A stretch of DNA of 64,000 nucleotides. Origin: an uncultured Rhizobium sp. GTDB taxonomy: Bacteria; Pseudomonadota; Alphaproteobacteria; Rhizobiales; Rhizobiaceae. The translations under genes were made by a program, and so were the position numbers. Of the stretch, positions 16,433-24,536 are shown piece after piece; within the stretch, counting starts at the first letter, position 1, and every line of letters begins with the position of its first letter. Below the pieces are notes generated by a model that did no database searches, was not told the DNA's origin, and saw nothing but the letters and a program-made list of their open reading frames with translations. The stretch lies in NCBI GenBank assembly GCA_945952045.1, contig CAMFHE010000002.1, positions 124,001 to 188,000 of the forward strand, in the 5' to 3' direction.

Positions 16433-16522
16433 TCTTGGCCGCTAATATCCATCCCGAAACCGGAATTTGGCGCCACGGATCAGCCGTCGGCCGGGCCATT
16501 TCGGCCGTATCGGGAGATGATG
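16433..16522. promoter_or_regulatory. divergent promoter region between mocR-like and binding-protein genes
   Basis: This short region and the adjoining 5' end of the mocR-like frame contain loosely repeated CTGGTCG, CTGGCCATG and CTTGGCCGC elements in direct orientation at 16388-16443. MocR regulators often bind direct repeats. Function is inferred and the elements are imperfect. Confidence 0.3.
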
Positions 16523-18106
16523 ATGGACGAACTCAATTATCTTTCCGGCCTTGTTGCGAAAGGCCGGATGTCGCGTCGCGACTTTCTGGGGCGAAGCGCC
16601 GTCTTCGGGGTCGGCCTTATTGCCGCCAACGCCCTGCTCTCCGGCGCCGCCAGGGCCGAAGGGCCGGTGCGCGGCGGAACGATCAGGATCGGCATGCAGG
16701 GCGGCGCATCGACCGATACGCTCGATCCCGGCCTTGCCACCAACCAGGTCACGGCGATGATCAACCATCTCTGGGGCGAGACCCTCGTCTGGCTGGCCCC
16801 GGACGGTTCGCCGATCCCGGTCCTCGCCGAAACCTGGAGCGCGTCGCCCGATGCGAAAACCTGGACGTTCACGATCCGCAAGAGCGTGCAGTTTCACGAC
16901 GGCAAGACGCTGACGCCGGACGACGTGGTGGCGACGATCGAGCGGCATTCGGACGCGAACGCCAAGTCGGGCGCGCTCGGCGTGCTCAAGGGCATCGATA
17001 CCGTCAAGGCGGACGGCCAGACGGTCGTCATCACCTTGAAGGAAGCCAATGCCGACATGCCCTTCCTGATGAGCGACTATCATCTGGTGATCCAGCCGAA
17101 CGGCGGAAAGGACAATCCGGCGGCCGCGATCGGCACCGGACCGTACAAGCTCGCCGCCGGCGAGCCGGGCGTGCGCTACAACGCCACCCGTTTCGAAAAC
17201 TACTGGGCCCGCGAAACCGCCGGCTTCGCCGAGCAGGTGGAGGTCGTCGTCATCAATGACGCCACGGCGCGCATCGCCGCCATGCAGAGCGGTCAGGTGC
17301 ACATGATCAACCGCATCGAGCCGAAGACCGTCGCCCTGCTCAAGAACATGAAGAAGGTGACGATCCGGAACGTTTCCGGCCGCGGCTTCTATCCCTTCAA
17401 TATGTTCTGCGACACGGCGCCCTTCGACAACAGGGATCTCCGCCTCGCGCTGAAATATGCCATGGACCGCGAGACGATGATCGAGCGCATCCTGCGCGGC
17501 TACGGCTCCGTCGGCAACGACACGCCGATCAACAGGGCCTATCCGCTGTACGAGGAGATCGAGCAGCGCGCCTACGATCCGGAAAAGGCAGCCTTTCACT
17601 TCAAGAAATCGGGACATAGCGGCGCTATCGTGCTGCGCACCTCGGACGTGGCGTTTCCCGGTGCGGTCGATGCCGCCGTCCTCTATCAGGAAAGCGCCAG
17701 GAAGGCGGGCATCGCGATCGACGTCAAGCGCGAGCCCGGCGACGGTTACTGGTCGAATGTCTGGAATGTCCAGCCCTTCTCGACCTCCTACTGGGGCGGC
17801 AGGCCGACCCAGGACCAGATGTATTCCACCGGTTATATCACTTCCGCCGACTGGAACGACACCCGCTTCAAGAACGAGGCCTTCGACAGGCTGGTGGTCG
17901 CCGCGCGGGCGGAACTGGACGAGACGAAGCGGCGGGCGATGTATCGCGACATGTCGGAAATGATGCGCGACGAAGGCGGCCTGATCGCGCCGATGTTCAA
18001 CGACTTCATCGACGGCGTCAGCGAGAGCATCCAGGGCTGGGTGGACAATCCCGCCGGCGAGTTGATGAACGGCGATGCGCCGCTGCGCTGCTGGCTCGGC
18101 GCTTGA
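16523..18106 (+). CDS. ABC transporter substrate-binding protein, family 5, Tat-exported
   Basis: The 527-residue protein starts MDELNYLSGLVAKGRMSRRDFLGRSAVFGVGL; SRRDFLG is a good twin-arginine motif and the hydrophobic stretch ends near SGAARA. The mature part has the SBP_bac_5 pattern: GGTIRIGMQGGASTDTLDPG, VWLAPDGSPIPVLAETW, WTFTIRKSVQFHDGKTLTPDDVVATIERH and RLALKYAMDRETMIERIL. I chose ATG 16523 because GGGAG lies six bases upstream; ATGs at 16517 and 16520 are too close to it. Family 5 proteins bind peptides, nickel, opines or glycosides. No permease or ATPase genes follow, so it must work with a transporter encoded elsewhere, or act alone. Confidence 0.9.
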   Translation: MDELNYLSGLVAKGRMSRRDFLGRSAVFGVGLIAANALLSGAARAEGPVRGGTIRIGMQGGASTDTLDPGLATNQVTAMINHLWGETLVWLAPDGSPIPVLAETWSASPDAKTWTFTIRKSVQFHDGKTLTPDDVVATIERHSDANAKSGALGVLKGIDTVKADGQTVVITLKEANADMPFLMSDYHLVIQPNGGKDNPAAAIGTGPYKLAAGEPGVRYNATRFENYWARETAGFAEQVEVVVINDATARIAAMQSGQVHMINRIEPKTVALLKNMKKVTIRNVSGRGFYPFNMFCDTAPFDNRDLRLALKYAMDRETMIERILRGYGSVGNDTPINRAYPLYEEIEQRAYDPEKAAFHFKKSGHSGAIVLRTSDVAFPGAVDAAVLYQESARKAGIAIDVKREPGDGYWSNVWNVQPFSTSYWGGRPTQDQMYSTGYITSADWNDTRFKNEAFDRLVVAARAELDETKRRAMYRDMSEMMRDEGGLIAPMFNDFIDGVSESIQGWVDNPAGELMNGDAPLRCWLGA

Positions 18107-18176
18107 TCGAGACACCCAAACCGGACGCGCCGTCCTTGGAGGCGGCGCGTCATGTTTTGCTCCCAAGGACATCCCG

Positions 18177-19016
18177 ATGCCGCTGCGCAACAAACTCCTG
18201 CTCATCATCCTCGACGGCCAGCCCTGGCGCAATGCGCGCCGGCTGATGGGCAATCTGGAAGGCTGGGTGGAGGCCGGCGAGGCGCGCGTCTGGAAGATGC
18301 GCTCGGTTCTGCCCTCCACCTCCGCCTCCTGCTATGCCTCGATCCATACCGGCGTGCCGCCGCAGGTGCATGGCGTTCTCTCGAACGAGACGCTGTTCCG
18401 CGTCGAGCAGCCGGATATTTTTTCCGAGGTGGCCAAGGCCGGAGGGCGGACGGGCGCCGTCACCCATTCCTTCTGGTCGATCTTCTTCCAGCGCGCGCCC
18501 TTCGACATGGTGCGCGACATCGAATACGACGAAGAGCAAGGGCCGATTCATCATGGCCGTTTCCACACCATGGCGAACTACAATCACCAGAACCAGATGA
18601 CGCCGAGCGATCTCGACCTCTTCGCGACGCTGACCATGCTGACCGAGCGGCACGCCATCGACTACGGCATCCTGCACACCTGCACGCTCGACAGCATGGG
18701 CCATCGCTACGGCCATGACTGCACGCAGATGGACCATGCCTGCTTCACCATCGACGCCCAGCTTGCCGCCTTCCTGCCGCGCTGGCGCAAGAACGGCTAC
18801 GAGGTCATCGTCACCGCCGATCACGGCCAGACCGCTCGCGGCCATCACGGCGGTCACGACGACGAGATGCAGGACTTCGCCTTCTACTGGTTCGGCGGCG
18901 GCGAAGGCCCCGCGCCCGATACCCTGCTGAACCAGTTGCAGGTCGCCCCGACCATCCTGTCGAGACTGGGCGTCGCACTGCCCCAAACCATGACATCCAA
19001 GGCGATTTTCGGCTAA
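18177..19016 (+). CDS. alkaline-phosphatase-superfamily phosphodiesterase-like protein
   Basis: The 279-residue protein follows the nucleotide pyrophosphatase/phosphodiesterase pattern: LLLIILDGQPW gives the first metal Asp, SASCYASIHTGVPPQVHGV the nucleophile loop, CTLDSMGHRYGHD the middle metal Asp/His, and VIVTADHGQTARGHHGGHDDE the last Asp-His. At 279 residues it is shorter than the usual 380-450. No signal peptide is visible, so it is probably cytoplasmic. ATG 18177 follows CCAAGGACATCCCG. It lies 70 bases after the binding-protein gene on the same strand, suggesting that the imported compound carries a phosphodiester or phosphonate. The substrate is not known. Confidence 0.78.
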   Translation: MPLRNKLLLIILDGQPWRNARRLMGNLEGWVEAGEARVWKMRSVLPSTSASCYASIHTGVPPQVHGVLSNETLFRVEQPDIFSEVAKAGGRTGAVTHSFWSIFFQRAPFDMVRDIEYDEEQGPIHHGRFHTMANYNHQNQMTPSDLDLFATLTMLTERHAIDYGILHTCTLDSMGHRYGHDCTQMDHACFTIDAQLAAFLPRWRKNGYEVIVTADHGQTARGHHGGHDDEMQDFAFYWFGGGEGPAPDTLLNQLQVAPTILSRLGVALPQTMTSKAIFG

Positions 19017-19199
19017 TCTGCATGCACGGCATGCGCGCAACACTTGCACTGATCGCGTTTCGGCCCTAGCGCGCGAGTGAATTTCCACTCGTCGCGCTGG
19101 TCGAACCCTTCTTGCGCATCGCAACTTTGTGCCTCCGCAAGCTTAGCTGAACGGTCAACCGCCTATGCGATGGGCGATATATCGCATGCTGTCAGGCGT
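19017..19199. other. short region between convergent genes
   Basis: These 183 bases lie between the phosphodiesterase stop and the end of the dioxygenase gene. A hairpin, ATGCGAT-N9-ATCGCAT at 19165-19187, is the only visible structure and has no T-run, so its role as a terminator is doubtful. Confidence 0.35.
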
Positions 19200-20057
19200 T
19201 CAAACGGCCTCTCGCGCATCATCATTGGTCATGATGAAATCGAAGGTCGATACCCACAAAGCCGCCGGGTCGTCTGCCCTCTCGAATGGAGCAACCAGGG
19301 TTTGCTTGACACCAAACACGGCGTCATCGGCAAGGTAGCGATCTTCGCCGACGAATGTGTGTGTCACGATGGTCTGAAATTTCGGGGCTGTGACCGTAAA
19401 ATGCATGTGAGCGGGCCGGTACGGATGTCGTCCGAGTGCGGAAAGAAGCTGGCCGACCGGTCCGTCATCGGGAATGGGATAACTGACCGGCTTGATGCCG
19501 ATAAAGACGTAGCGACCATCGCCGCCGGTGATGAACCGGCCACGATTGTTCCACTTCGGTTGTATCCCGGGTTGCTGAACGTCGTAGAACCCGTCGGCAT
19601 TGTCGGACCACACATCGATACAGGCGCCCTCGATCGGCATTCCATCGAGCGAAAGGACACGTCCCTCGTAGCGGCAGAGCTCGCCCTTGCCATCGAGCGA
19701 GATTGTCTCGCCCATCGCGCGGATCGGCGCTTCGGCGACGTGAAAAGGCCCCAGAACCGTGTTTTCCGTGGCGCCTGCCGGCCGACGATTGTTGATCGCA
19801 TCGACCAGCATGGAGACACCGAGCACATCGGAGAGCAGAATGAATTCCTGCCTCTCCTCGGTGCACATCTGTCCCGTCCGGGTCAGGAAATCGATCGCGA
19901 ATTCCCATTCGGCTTGTGTCAATTCCACATCCTTGACGAAAGCATGGAGGTGGCGGACGAGGCTTTCCGCAATGCGCGCCAGACGTGGGTCGCACGATGC
20001 GCCCACACGTTGATTGACTGCTTCGGTGGAGTGAGCCTCTGTAAAAAACTGAACCAT
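19200..20057 (-). CDS. intradiol ring-cleavage dioxygenase (hydroxyquinol/catechol 1,2-dioxygenase family)
   Basis: The 285-residue protein has the N-terminal helical dimerisation domain (RLARIAESLVRHLHAFVKDVELTQAEWEFAIDFLTRTGQM) and a dioxygenase domain. The non-haem Fe(III) ligands are a Tyr in NADGFYDVQQPG, a Tyr in GDGRYVFIGIKP, and the two His of RPAHMHFTVTAP. Enzymes of this family cut the ring between two hydroxyls. A maleylacetate reductase gene 7.7 kb away favours hydroxyquinol (giving maleylacetate) over catechol. GGGAGGCGATCGTC precedes the ATG at 20057. It is the last gene of an operon with a ribose-type importer, so the imported compound may end up as a trihydroxybenzene. Confidence 0.85.
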   Translation of the reverse strand: MVQFFTEAHSTEAVNQRVGASCDPRLARIAESLVRHLHAFVKDVELTQAEWEFAIDFLTRTGQMCTEERQEFILLSDVLGVSMLVDAINNRRPAGATENTVLGPFHVAEAPIRAMGETISLDGKGELCRYEGRVLSLDGMPIEGACIDVWSDNADGFYDVQQPGIQPKWNNRGRFITGGDGRYVFIGIKPVSYPIPDDGPVGQLLSALGRHPYRPAHMHFTVTAPKFQTIVTHTFVGEDRYLADDAVFGVKQTLVAPFERADDPAALWVSTFDFIMTNDDAREAV

Positions 20058-20083
20058 GACGATCGCCTCCCAAACCTGATCAA

Positions 20084-21118
20084 TCAACTTCCGATATCGA
20101 GCGAACCGGTTCGCCGGCGTCGCAATTGCGCCGACAACGCAATGGCGACAACCACAGCGGAGCCGTTGAACACGTCGGTAATCCAAGGCTGGATGCCGAT
20201 CAACGAAAGACCGCTGATGGTCGTGCCGAGAAAGAAAATACCGATGAGCGTACCCTGGACGGAAAACTTGCCCGGCTGCCATGTCGTCGCCCCCAGGAAG
20301 GCGGCCGCAAGCGCGGGAAGAATGAAGGTGATGCCGACGAGTTGCGGGCCGGCATTGCCTTGCGAGCCGATCTGCAGAACACCGGCGATACCCGCCAGCA
20401 CGCCCGACAATACAAAGCTCATCATCACCACGCGTTTGGTGCGGATACCGACGAGGCGGGCCGATTCGCCGTTCGCGCCGACGGCGGCGAGATTTCGCCC
20501 ATAGGGTGTCTGGGTCAGGGCGAACCAGACACCTGCCGCGATGAGCGCCATCAGGACAAGCAGGACCGGAACGCCGAAAATGGACTGGATCGATATGTCG
20601 GTCAGCACCGGAGACAGGCCGCTGCTGATCGGAATACCCTGCGTGTAACCGGTGACCAGTCCACCCAGGATGGTTGCGACACCGAGGGTCCCGATGATCG
20701 AATTCACCCCGAGATAGGCGACGATGACGCCGTTGATCAAGCCGATGACGGCGCCCATGCCGACACCGAGGATAATTGCCAATGCCAGCGGCAGCTGAAA
20801 ATGGCTCATGGCAGAGGCCGTCGCGATGGCGCAAAGACCGAGTATCGAACCAACGGAGACATCGAAGCGTCCGCCGATCAGCGGTACGATAAGCGCCAGC
20901 GCCGCCACGGCCATGACCGGTTGGGCGGTCGCGATGCTGCGAAAATTGGCGTAGGTCGCAAAGGTGGTCGGTCGCAGCAGACAGAAAAGCCCGATCACGA
21001 GCAACAACAGAAATATCAGCCCTGTGCGCTCGGCAAACTCGGCCCAGTTGATCCGCTCGGGCGGATGGCTTGCAGCAGCGACCGTAACAGTCATTTTTTC
21101 CTGGTTCACCGAACTCAT
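20084..21118 (-). CDS. ribose/sugar-type ABC transporter permease
   Basis: The 344-residue membrane protein has about eight to ten hydrophobic segments and family hallmarks LIVPLIGGRFDVSVGSILGLCAI, a NGVIVAYLGVNSIIGTLGVATILGGL block and TPYGRNLAAVGANGESARLVGI (the EAA-like coupling loop). This is the RbsC/BPD_transp_2 family. Its start overlaps the ATPase stop. Members carry pentoses, autoinducer-2, inositol and also various aromatics or nucleosides, so the sugar label is only a family name here. Confidence 0.9.
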   Translation of the reverse strand: MSSVNQEKMTVTVAAASHPPERINWAEFAERTGLIFLLLLVIGLFCLLRPTTFATYANFRSIATAQPVMAVAALALIVPLIGGRFDVSVGSILGLCAIATASAMSHFQLPLALAIILGVGMGAVIGLINGVIVAYLGVNSIIGTLGVATILGGLVTGYTQGIPISSGLSPVLTDISIQSIFGVPVLLVLMALIAAGVWFALTQTPYGRNLAAVGANGESARLVGIRTKRVVMMSFVLSGVLAGIAGVLQIGSQGNAGPQLVGITFILPALAAAFLGATTWQPGKFSVQGTLIGIFFLGTTISGLSLIGIQPWITDVFNGSAVVVAIALSAQLRRRRTGSLDIGS

Positions 21119-22686
21119 GCGGCATTCCCCCCTTCCGAGATCAACACCTGTTCGGTCATCGTATGCCGTGTCAGGTCTTCACCAACCAACTCTCCGGTAA
21201 TTCTTCCCTGCTTGAGAATGATCACCCGCTGACATAACTGCGCCAGTTCATCGAAATCGGAACTGGCGACCAGGACACCCATTCCGTTTGCCAGACTGCT
21301 GCGGATGGCTGCGTAGATATCCTCTCTCGCACCGACATCGACGCCTTGCGTGGGCTCGTCCAGCAACAGAAGACGCGGTGCGCGGCGCAGCCAGCGCGCC
21401 ATGACCACCTTCTGCTGGTTGCCACCGGATAGCGATGATATCTGCGCGCGCTCGTTGCGCGTCTTGACGCGATACTCGACGACGGATTTGCAGGCTTCCA
21501 GCTGTTCGCGCCGCCTGTTGATCACGCCCCCGGTCGTAAACTTGTGAAATTGGCCGACGGTCATGTTTTCCATGACCGACAATCCCTGGAAAACCCCTTC
21601 CCGTTCACGGTTTTCCGGGACCATGGCGATGCCGGCCTGCATCGCCTGCAAGGGTTCGGAAAATGCGATCTTCTTGCCGTCCAGCCGAATGGCGCCGCGC
21701 TCATGCGCCATGTCGCCGAAGATCATCTTCAAAAGTTCAGTTCTCCCGGACCCGAGCAGACCGGCAATGCCAAGCACTTCGCCGCTTTGCAGCGAGAAAC
21801 TCACATCCGCAAGCGGGCCGCCGCCCAGACCTTGAACCTCCAGTACCGGCGTCTGCCGCTGATCGCCGGAGCGCGGAAGAGCGCTGACCTGGGCGTAGGT
21901 CCGGTCGACGCTGCGGCCGACGATCATTCTGATGAGATCGGCTTCCTGAAGTCCCTGCGTCGGTCGGGTCTCGATATGCCGACCGTCGCGCAGGACGGTG
22001 ACATGGTCGGTTATATCGAGAATCTCCTCAAGCCGATGGCTGACATAGATAACGGTGTGGCCCATCCGGGAAAGACGGCGGATCGCGTCCAGCAGTATGC
22101 GCACCTCGTGATCCGGAAGCGATGCCGTCGGTTCGTCGAGAACAAGAACACAGGTGGCGCCTTCGTCCGCATCCTGCAACGCCCGAGCGATGGCGATCAT
22201 GGTCTGCTCTGCCTGGCGCAGATTGCCGACCAGATCATCTGCGCGTGCAGCGATCTCGTATCTGTCCAAAAGCTGCTGCGTATGATGTCGAAGTGCCTGC
22301 CACCGAATTCTGCCCGCAGTGGTGGGAAAGCCAGCGCCCAGTCCGACATTCTCCGCGACCGTCATGGATGGAAACATCGCGGGGTTCTGGTGAACGAAGC
22401 GCATGCCGAGCCGGCGCGCAAGCTCGGGATTAATCTGGTCGCTTTCCGCCTGGGTGCCGGAAAAAGTCACGGAGCCTCCGGGATCGCCGCGATGGACACC
22501 CGCCAGAATCTTGATGAGAGTTGACTTGCCGGAACCATTGCCGCCGATCAGGCCATGGACGCTGCCCGGCTTGACGGAAAACCCGACATTGTCCAGCGCC
22601 TTCTCGCGCCCGAATGTCTTTGAAAGGCCGCTAATCGTCAGGGCATCGGAAGTATTTGCCACTTGAGGCTCCTGCCTATCTGTCAC
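21115..22686 (-). CDS. ribose/sugar-type ABC transporter ATP-binding protein (two ATPase domains)
   Basis: The 523-residue protein is a tandem ATPase of the RbsA type. The first domain has Walker A GGNGSGKST and Walker B VLVLDEPTAS; the second has a degenerate Walker A (GLLGSGRTE), signature LSGGNQQKVVMARWL and LLLLDEPTQGVDVGA. The start is GTG at 22686 with AGGAGCC-type sequence upstream (CAGGAGCCTCAAGTGGC follows as coding). Its stop overlaps the permease start by four bases. It drives uptake together with the permease and the binding protein upstream. Confidence 0.92.
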   Translation of the reverse strand: MTDRQEPQVANTSDALTISGLSKTFGREKALDNVGFSVKPGSVHGLIGGNGSGKSTLIKILAGVHRGDPGGSVTFSGTQAESDQINPELARRLGMRFVHQNPAMFPSMTVAENVGLGAGFPTTAGRIRWQALRHHTQQLLDRYEIAARADDLVGNLRQAEQTMIAIARALQDADEGATCVLVLDEPTASLPDHEVRILLDAIRRLSRMGHTVIYVSHRLEEILDITDHVTVLRDGRHIETRPTQGLQEADLIRMIVGRSVDRTYAQVSALPRSGDQRQTPVLEVQGLGGGPLADVSFSLQSGEVLGIAGLLGSGRTELLKMIFGDMAHERGAIRLDGKKIAFSEPLQAMQAGIAMVPENREREGVFQGLSVMENMTVGQFHKFTTGGVINRRREQLEACKSVVEYRVKTRNERAQISSLSGGNQQKVVMARWLRRAPRLLLLDEPTQGVDVGAREDIYAAIRSSLANGMGVLVASSDFDELAQLCQRVIILKQGRITGELVGEDLTRHTMTEQVLISEGGNAA

Positions 22687-22716
22687 AGGTGTTCCAGGAC
22701 TTGCTGGGAAATGCTT

Positions 22717-22752
22717 GCTTGCGCCCGGAAAACCTGTCTCCGGGCGGCAAGC
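22717..22752 (-). other. intercistronic stem-loop between binding-protein and ATPase genes
   Basis: On the transcribed strand GCTTGCCGCCCGGA pairs with TCCGGGCGCAAGC (one bulged base) around a nine-base loop. Stem-loops at this place in importer operons commonly protect the 5' binding-protein message so it is made in excess. There is no T-tract. Confidence 0.55.
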
Positions 22753-22761
22753 GGCAAGAGA

Positions 22762-23904
22762 TCAACCGTTCCAGACAGAAAGATAGGCTTTGCGGAAATC
22801 GACCGACGGCTCGAGCATTTCGCCGGCTGCCGGCAGATTGTGATCCTTGTCGACAAGCTTGAAACCCGTCCCTTCGCTTGGAAGCGTCCGGGGGTCTTCA
22901 CCGGCGAGAACGCGGTTGACGGTATCGGCGACCGCCCATCCAAACCATTTGAACGGCAGGCCTACGGAGAATGTCTGCGTTCCCGACCGGATCAGGTCGA
23001 AATTGTTGGGAAAGCCCTCCCCGCCGCCGACGATCAGATCGGTGCGTCCGGATTGGCGGACGGCCGTCTGCAACCCGAGTTCCATCAGCGCGTCAATCCC
23101 ATATTCGACGACGGTTGCATCGGGGTTCTGCAGCAGTGCGGACTGCCAGATCTGCGTCGCAGGGCTTGGAACCTGGCCGAAGTTGAAGTTCGATTCAACG
23201 ATCGAGCAGCCTGCGCACTTGGCGATCGCCTGCATGAAGCCCTGATGATTGGCCTGCTGCACCCTTTGGCTGGTTTCTGCAATCGAAATCACCTTGGCCG
23301 CGCCTTCAGTGCGGGCGATGACATAGTTCGCACGCAGTTCGCCGAAGCGTCGGTAGAATTCCGACGCATCCGTTGAACCCAGAAGATTGACGGAGGCCGT
23401 GAAGAGGGCCTCTTCGCCGCCGAAAGCCTTGTCGCTGCAATCGATGGACTGGATGGAAACGACCGGAACCTTTTCGGACTTTGCCTGCAGGAGCGCGCTC
23501 TTGATGCCCGGGCAATCGAAGGCGGAGATCGCGATGCCATCGACCTTGGCGGCAATGGCCTGGCGAATGATGTCGCTGGCGGCCGACGGGTTCGCCTTGC
23601 CGTCCTGGATGCTCACGGTCCAGCCCAGATGACCGGCAGCCTCGGAAAAGCCCTCGGCCTGCTGGGCGCAGAGCACGAAGGCCTGTCCGCAGGAAATGTA
23701 CCAGATGCTCTTGCCCTTGACGGCCTTGGGACCGGTTGCCGGCGGCGCTTCGTAAATGCCCTGATAGCCGGCTTCGACGGTCTTTTTCGCCGCATCGACG
23801 ATCTCTTTGGCATCGTCTGCGCGAACGCCTGTGGCGACTGCCATAGCCGCAATCATCGCAAGCCCGAACACGCCCCGCGTGACGCTGAATTCTTGTTTCT
23901 GCAT
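22762..23904 (-). CDS. ribose/sugar-type ABC transporter periplasmic binding protein
   Basis: The 380-residue protein starts at ATG 23904 with AGGGGAGAGAAGAGC upstream. The Sec signal peptide ends near ATGVRA|DDAKE. The mature part is a type-1 periplasmic binding fold: KSIWYISCGQAFVLCAQQAEGFSEAAGHLGWTV, then DIIRQAIAAKVDGIAISAFDCPGIKSAL, and a late SVGLPFKWFGWAVADTVNRVLAGEDP. Several Cys and aromatic residues in the first lobe are unusual for a sugar binder. It is the second gene of the operon after a small YciI protein and supplies ligand to the permease and ATPase. Confidence 0.88.
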   Translation of the reverse strand: MQKQEFSVTRGVFGLAMIAAMAVATGVRADDAKEIVDAAKKTVEAGYQGIYEAPPATGPKAVKGKSIWYISCGQAFVLCAQQAEGFSEAAGHLGWTVSIQDGKANPSAASDIIRQAIAAKVDGIAISAFDCPGIKSALLQAKSEKVPVVSIQSIDCSDKAFGGEEALFTASVNLLGSTDASEFYRRFGELRANYVIARTEGAAKVISIAETSQRVQQANHQGFMQAIAKCAGCSIVESNFNFGQVPSPATQIWQSALLQNPDATVVEYGIDALMELGLQTAVRQSGRTDLIVGGGEGFPNNFDLIRSGTQTFSVGLPFKWFGWAVADTVNRVLAGEDPRTLPSEGTGFKLVDKDHNLPAAGEMLEPSVDFRKAYLSVWNG

Positions 23905-23971
23905 GCTCTTCTCTCCCCTTGTTAGTCTGGCGATTGGCAAAGGCCGGCCGTACTCCTCCGGCCGCCGGCCA

Positions 23972-24259
23972 TCAGCCGCGGTTGTCGACCCGCATGTTGA
24001 ACGGATGGATCTGAACGGTTTTCCACACGCCTGCCGCATGGAAAGGATCTTGCCTGTTGAACTGAACCGCATCCTCCATCGAGGCCGCCTTTACGACGAA
24101 CAGGGAACCGATCATGGTCTCATTGTCGGGCGCCAGAAGCGGGCCGGAAATGACAGTTCCGATTGCGGCCGATGCCAAGTAAGCCTTGTGCGCGTCATAG
24201 TGCGCGAGACGCAACGCTAGACCTTCCTCGTGATCAAGACAGTGTATTGCATACAACAT
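23972..24259 (-). CDS. YciI-like small protein
   Basis: This 95-residue protein (MLYAIHCLDHEEGLALRLAHYDAHKAYLASAA) has the YciI ferredoxin-like fold: an early HCLD, the central GTVISGPLLAPDNETMIGSLFVVKAASMEDAVQFNRQDPFHAAGVW, and a short C-terminal strand. The conserved DPF-H motif is thought to form the active site in this family, which includes chloromuconolactone dehalogenase-like members. GGGGGAGGAGACC precedes ATG 24259. As first gene of the importer/dioxygenase operon it may act on a lactone or chlorinated side product of ring cleavage; that is inference. Confidence 0.78.
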   Translation of the reverse strand: MLYAIHCLDHEEGLALRLAHYDAHKAYLASAAIGTVISGPLLAPDNETMIGSLFVVKAASMEDAVQFNRQDPFHAAGVWKTVQIHPFNMRVDNRG

Positions 24260-24465
24260 GGTCTCCTCCCCCGGCATGCTCTTGAAGATGTTGAAAGAAA
24301 TAGCGTTTGAACGTTTCTGCGTAACGGACTGCAGTTCTTCCGTTTTTGTATGCCAGCCGCCGAATGCAAGGTGTAGACACAAAAAGCGGGAAACATTGTT
24401 GCTTAATCCGCATCAATCTGGCCGCAACTTGACTTCAGACGGGCCATACAACTCCAAAATGGCAA

Positions 24466-24490
24466 AAAGCGCCCCTGTCCGGGGCGCTTT
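24466..24490 (-). terminator. rho-independent terminator after the amidohydrolase gene
   Basis: AAAGCGCCCC pairs with GGGGCGCTTT around a five-base loop, and on the minus strand it is followed by a T-run (TTTTTGCC). It ends the amidohydrolase transcript 46 bases after the stop, so the YciI/importer/dioxygenase operon downstream must have its own promoter between about 24260 and 24460. On the plus strand only three T follow. Confidence 0.88.
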
Positions 24491-24536
24491 CACTCAGGTC
24501 TTCGCTTCCATTCTTGCAGAAATTGCTTGATCGAAC

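Noticed and set aside
14819..16516. Upstream extension of the family 5 binding-protein frame
   Set aside because: It would overlap the whole MocR gene; the Tat signal, ribosome-binding site and start at 16523 define the true gene.
19165..19187. ATGCGAT/ATCGCAT hairpin as a terminator
   Set aside because: Only seven base pairs, nine-base loop and no T-run on either strand.
20058..21125. Upstream extension of the dioxygenase frame, making a 641-residue protein
   Set aside because: The extra part is the frame-shifted shadow of the permease gene; ATG 20057 has GGGAGG and gives the normal family length.
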